From NCBI GenBank assembly GCA_041628615.1, contig JBFKOW010000190.1, positions 1-6,130 of the forward strand: a stretch of DNA of 6,130 bases, in the 5' to 3' direction. Positions 5,507-6,130 of the stretch are shown here, one piece after another. A program made the translations under genes and the position numbers. The stretch is from JAMWZF01 sp041628615 (GTDB lineage Bacteria; Pseudomonadota; Alphaproteobacteria; Rhodobacterales; Rhodobacteraceae). The notes beneath the pieces are model-generated. The model did not search any database. It was not told the origin of the DNA and worked only from the letters and a program-made list of their open reading frames with translations. Positions within the stretch are counted from its first letter, which is position 1. Each line of letters starts with the position of its first letter.

Positions 5507-6130
5507 GCGGCGCGGCGGCGATTTCGCTCGCGCCCAGCTTTCCGCCCCTGCTGCGCGGTGTCGCGGTGCCCGCCGGGGCCGATCCTGTGGCCGCCGCGGT
5601 CGCGGCGATGGCCGCCGGCGGCGACCCCGGCCAGGTGGTCTATGCCGAGACCGACGACACCCTGCGCGCGGCCGTCACGCTGGCCCCGGAAGAACCGGTG
5701 GAACAGGCGGCGCGGGCGGGCTTCGCGGTGATGCTCGGGCTGTCGGACGCTATGGGCGCGCTCGCCCCGCCCGAGGTCGCGGTGCAGTTCGACTGGCCGG
5801 GCGGCATCCGGGTCAACGGCGCGGCCTGCGGCGCGGTGCGGCTGGTCGGCCCGCCGACGGCCACCGGCGCGGTGCCGGACTGGCTGGTCGCGGGGATCGA
5901 GATCGCCGTCGCCGCCGCGCCCGGCGCCGCCGATCCCGGCCACGCGCCGGACCGGACCACGCTGCACGACGAGGGCTGCGCCGAGATCACCGTCCCGGCG
6001 CTGATCGAGAGCTGGTCGCGGCACATGCTGGTCTGGATCCACCGCTACCTGTCGGACGGATTCGCGCCGCTGCACGACGGCTGGACCGGCCGCTGGGCCG
6101 CCGCGGCCGGGACCGTCGCCCGCCCCGTCC
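5503..6130 (+). CDS. Biotin/lipoate protein ligase-like family protein (partial, C-terminus beyond right edge)
   Basis: The ATG overlaps the Mrp stop codon. 209 codons are visible and the frame is open at the window end. The sequence fits the alphaproteobacterial BPL/LplA/LipB-like family that often carries a C-terminal DUF4444 domain. FPPLLRG is at 13-19, DPVAAAVAAMAAGGDPG at 27-43, and AAVTLAPEEPVE at 56-67. The core GALAPPEVAVQFDWPGGIRVNGAACG is at 85-110, PDWLVAGIEI at 125-134, HDEGCAEI at 155-162, SWSRHMLVWIHRY at 170-182 and APLHDGW at 188-194. No signal peptide is seen. Related enzymes attach biotin or lipoate to carrier lysines through an adenylate. Here the stretch matching the BirA segment around its conserved lysine (WPNDLYLQDRKLAGIL) reads WPGGIRVNGAACGAV, without lysine, so activity is uncertain. 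Its coupling to Mrp, an Fe-S carrier, is suggestive because lipoate synthesis needs Fe-S clusters. The substrate is unknown. Confidence 0.82.
   Translation, partial: MSGAAAISLAPSFPPLLRGVAVPAGADPVAAAVAAMAAGGDPGQVVYAETDDTLRAAVTLAPEEPVEQAARAGFAVMLGLSDAMGALAPPEVAVQFDWPGGIRVNGAACGAVRLVGPPTATGAVPDWLVAGIEIAVAAAPGAADPGHAPDRTTLHDEGCAEITVPALIESWSRHMLVWIHRYLSDGFAPLHDGWTGRWAAAAGTVARPV

Noticed and set aside
4106..6075. Two minus-strand frames of about 400 codons antisense to Mrp and the ligase-like gene
   Set aside because: They are low-complexity Arg/His/Gly-rich translations without domains, and are mirror-frame shadows of two well-supported plus-strand genes.

Overview
The window is very GC-rich, gene-dense DNA that fits an alphaproteobacterium of the Rhodobacterales/Paracoccaceae type. 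This rests on the strong G/C bias at third codon positions, the protein families present, and the style of the Mrp and lipoate-ligase-like proteins. It is an inference from gene content, because no rRNA or other marker gene is present. I see no IS element, CRISPR array, tRNA or phage gene.

Left part (1-3295). Two minus-strand genes overlap by ATGA: a DUF3305 protein (1211-594) and a DUF3306 protein (597 to beyond base 1). They diverge, across about 100 bp, from a 659-residue plus-strand protein with two pairs of [4Fe-4S] cysteine motifs. As I recall, this trio accompanies molybdenum/tungsten formate dehydrogenases, although the enzyme subunits are not in this window. The DUF3306 gene holds an exact 59-bp direct repeat, in frame and 450 bp apart, and its second copy begins at base 1 of the window.

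Middle (3311-4075, minus). A secreted monohaem cytochrome c converges on the ferredoxin gene. Its N-terminal half resembles the two ends of a tungstate/molybdate-type periplasmic binding protein with the middle missing. That is notable beside formate dehydrogenase accessory genes.

Right part (4166-6130, plus). A tight probable operon holds a 68-residue DUF6494 protein, an Mrp/NBP35-type Fe-S carrier ATPase, and a biotin/lipoate protein ligase-like protein that runs off the right edge. The last two overlap by ATGA.

Taken together, the window reads as an accessory island for Fe-S cluster and metal-cofactor handling around a respiratory formate dehydrogenase. The ferredoxin would move electrons or assist maturation, the cytochrome would act in the periplasm, and Mrp would deliver clusters. 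The roles of DUF3305, DUF3306, DUF6494 and the ligase-like protein are not established, and the joint role is inferred from context only.
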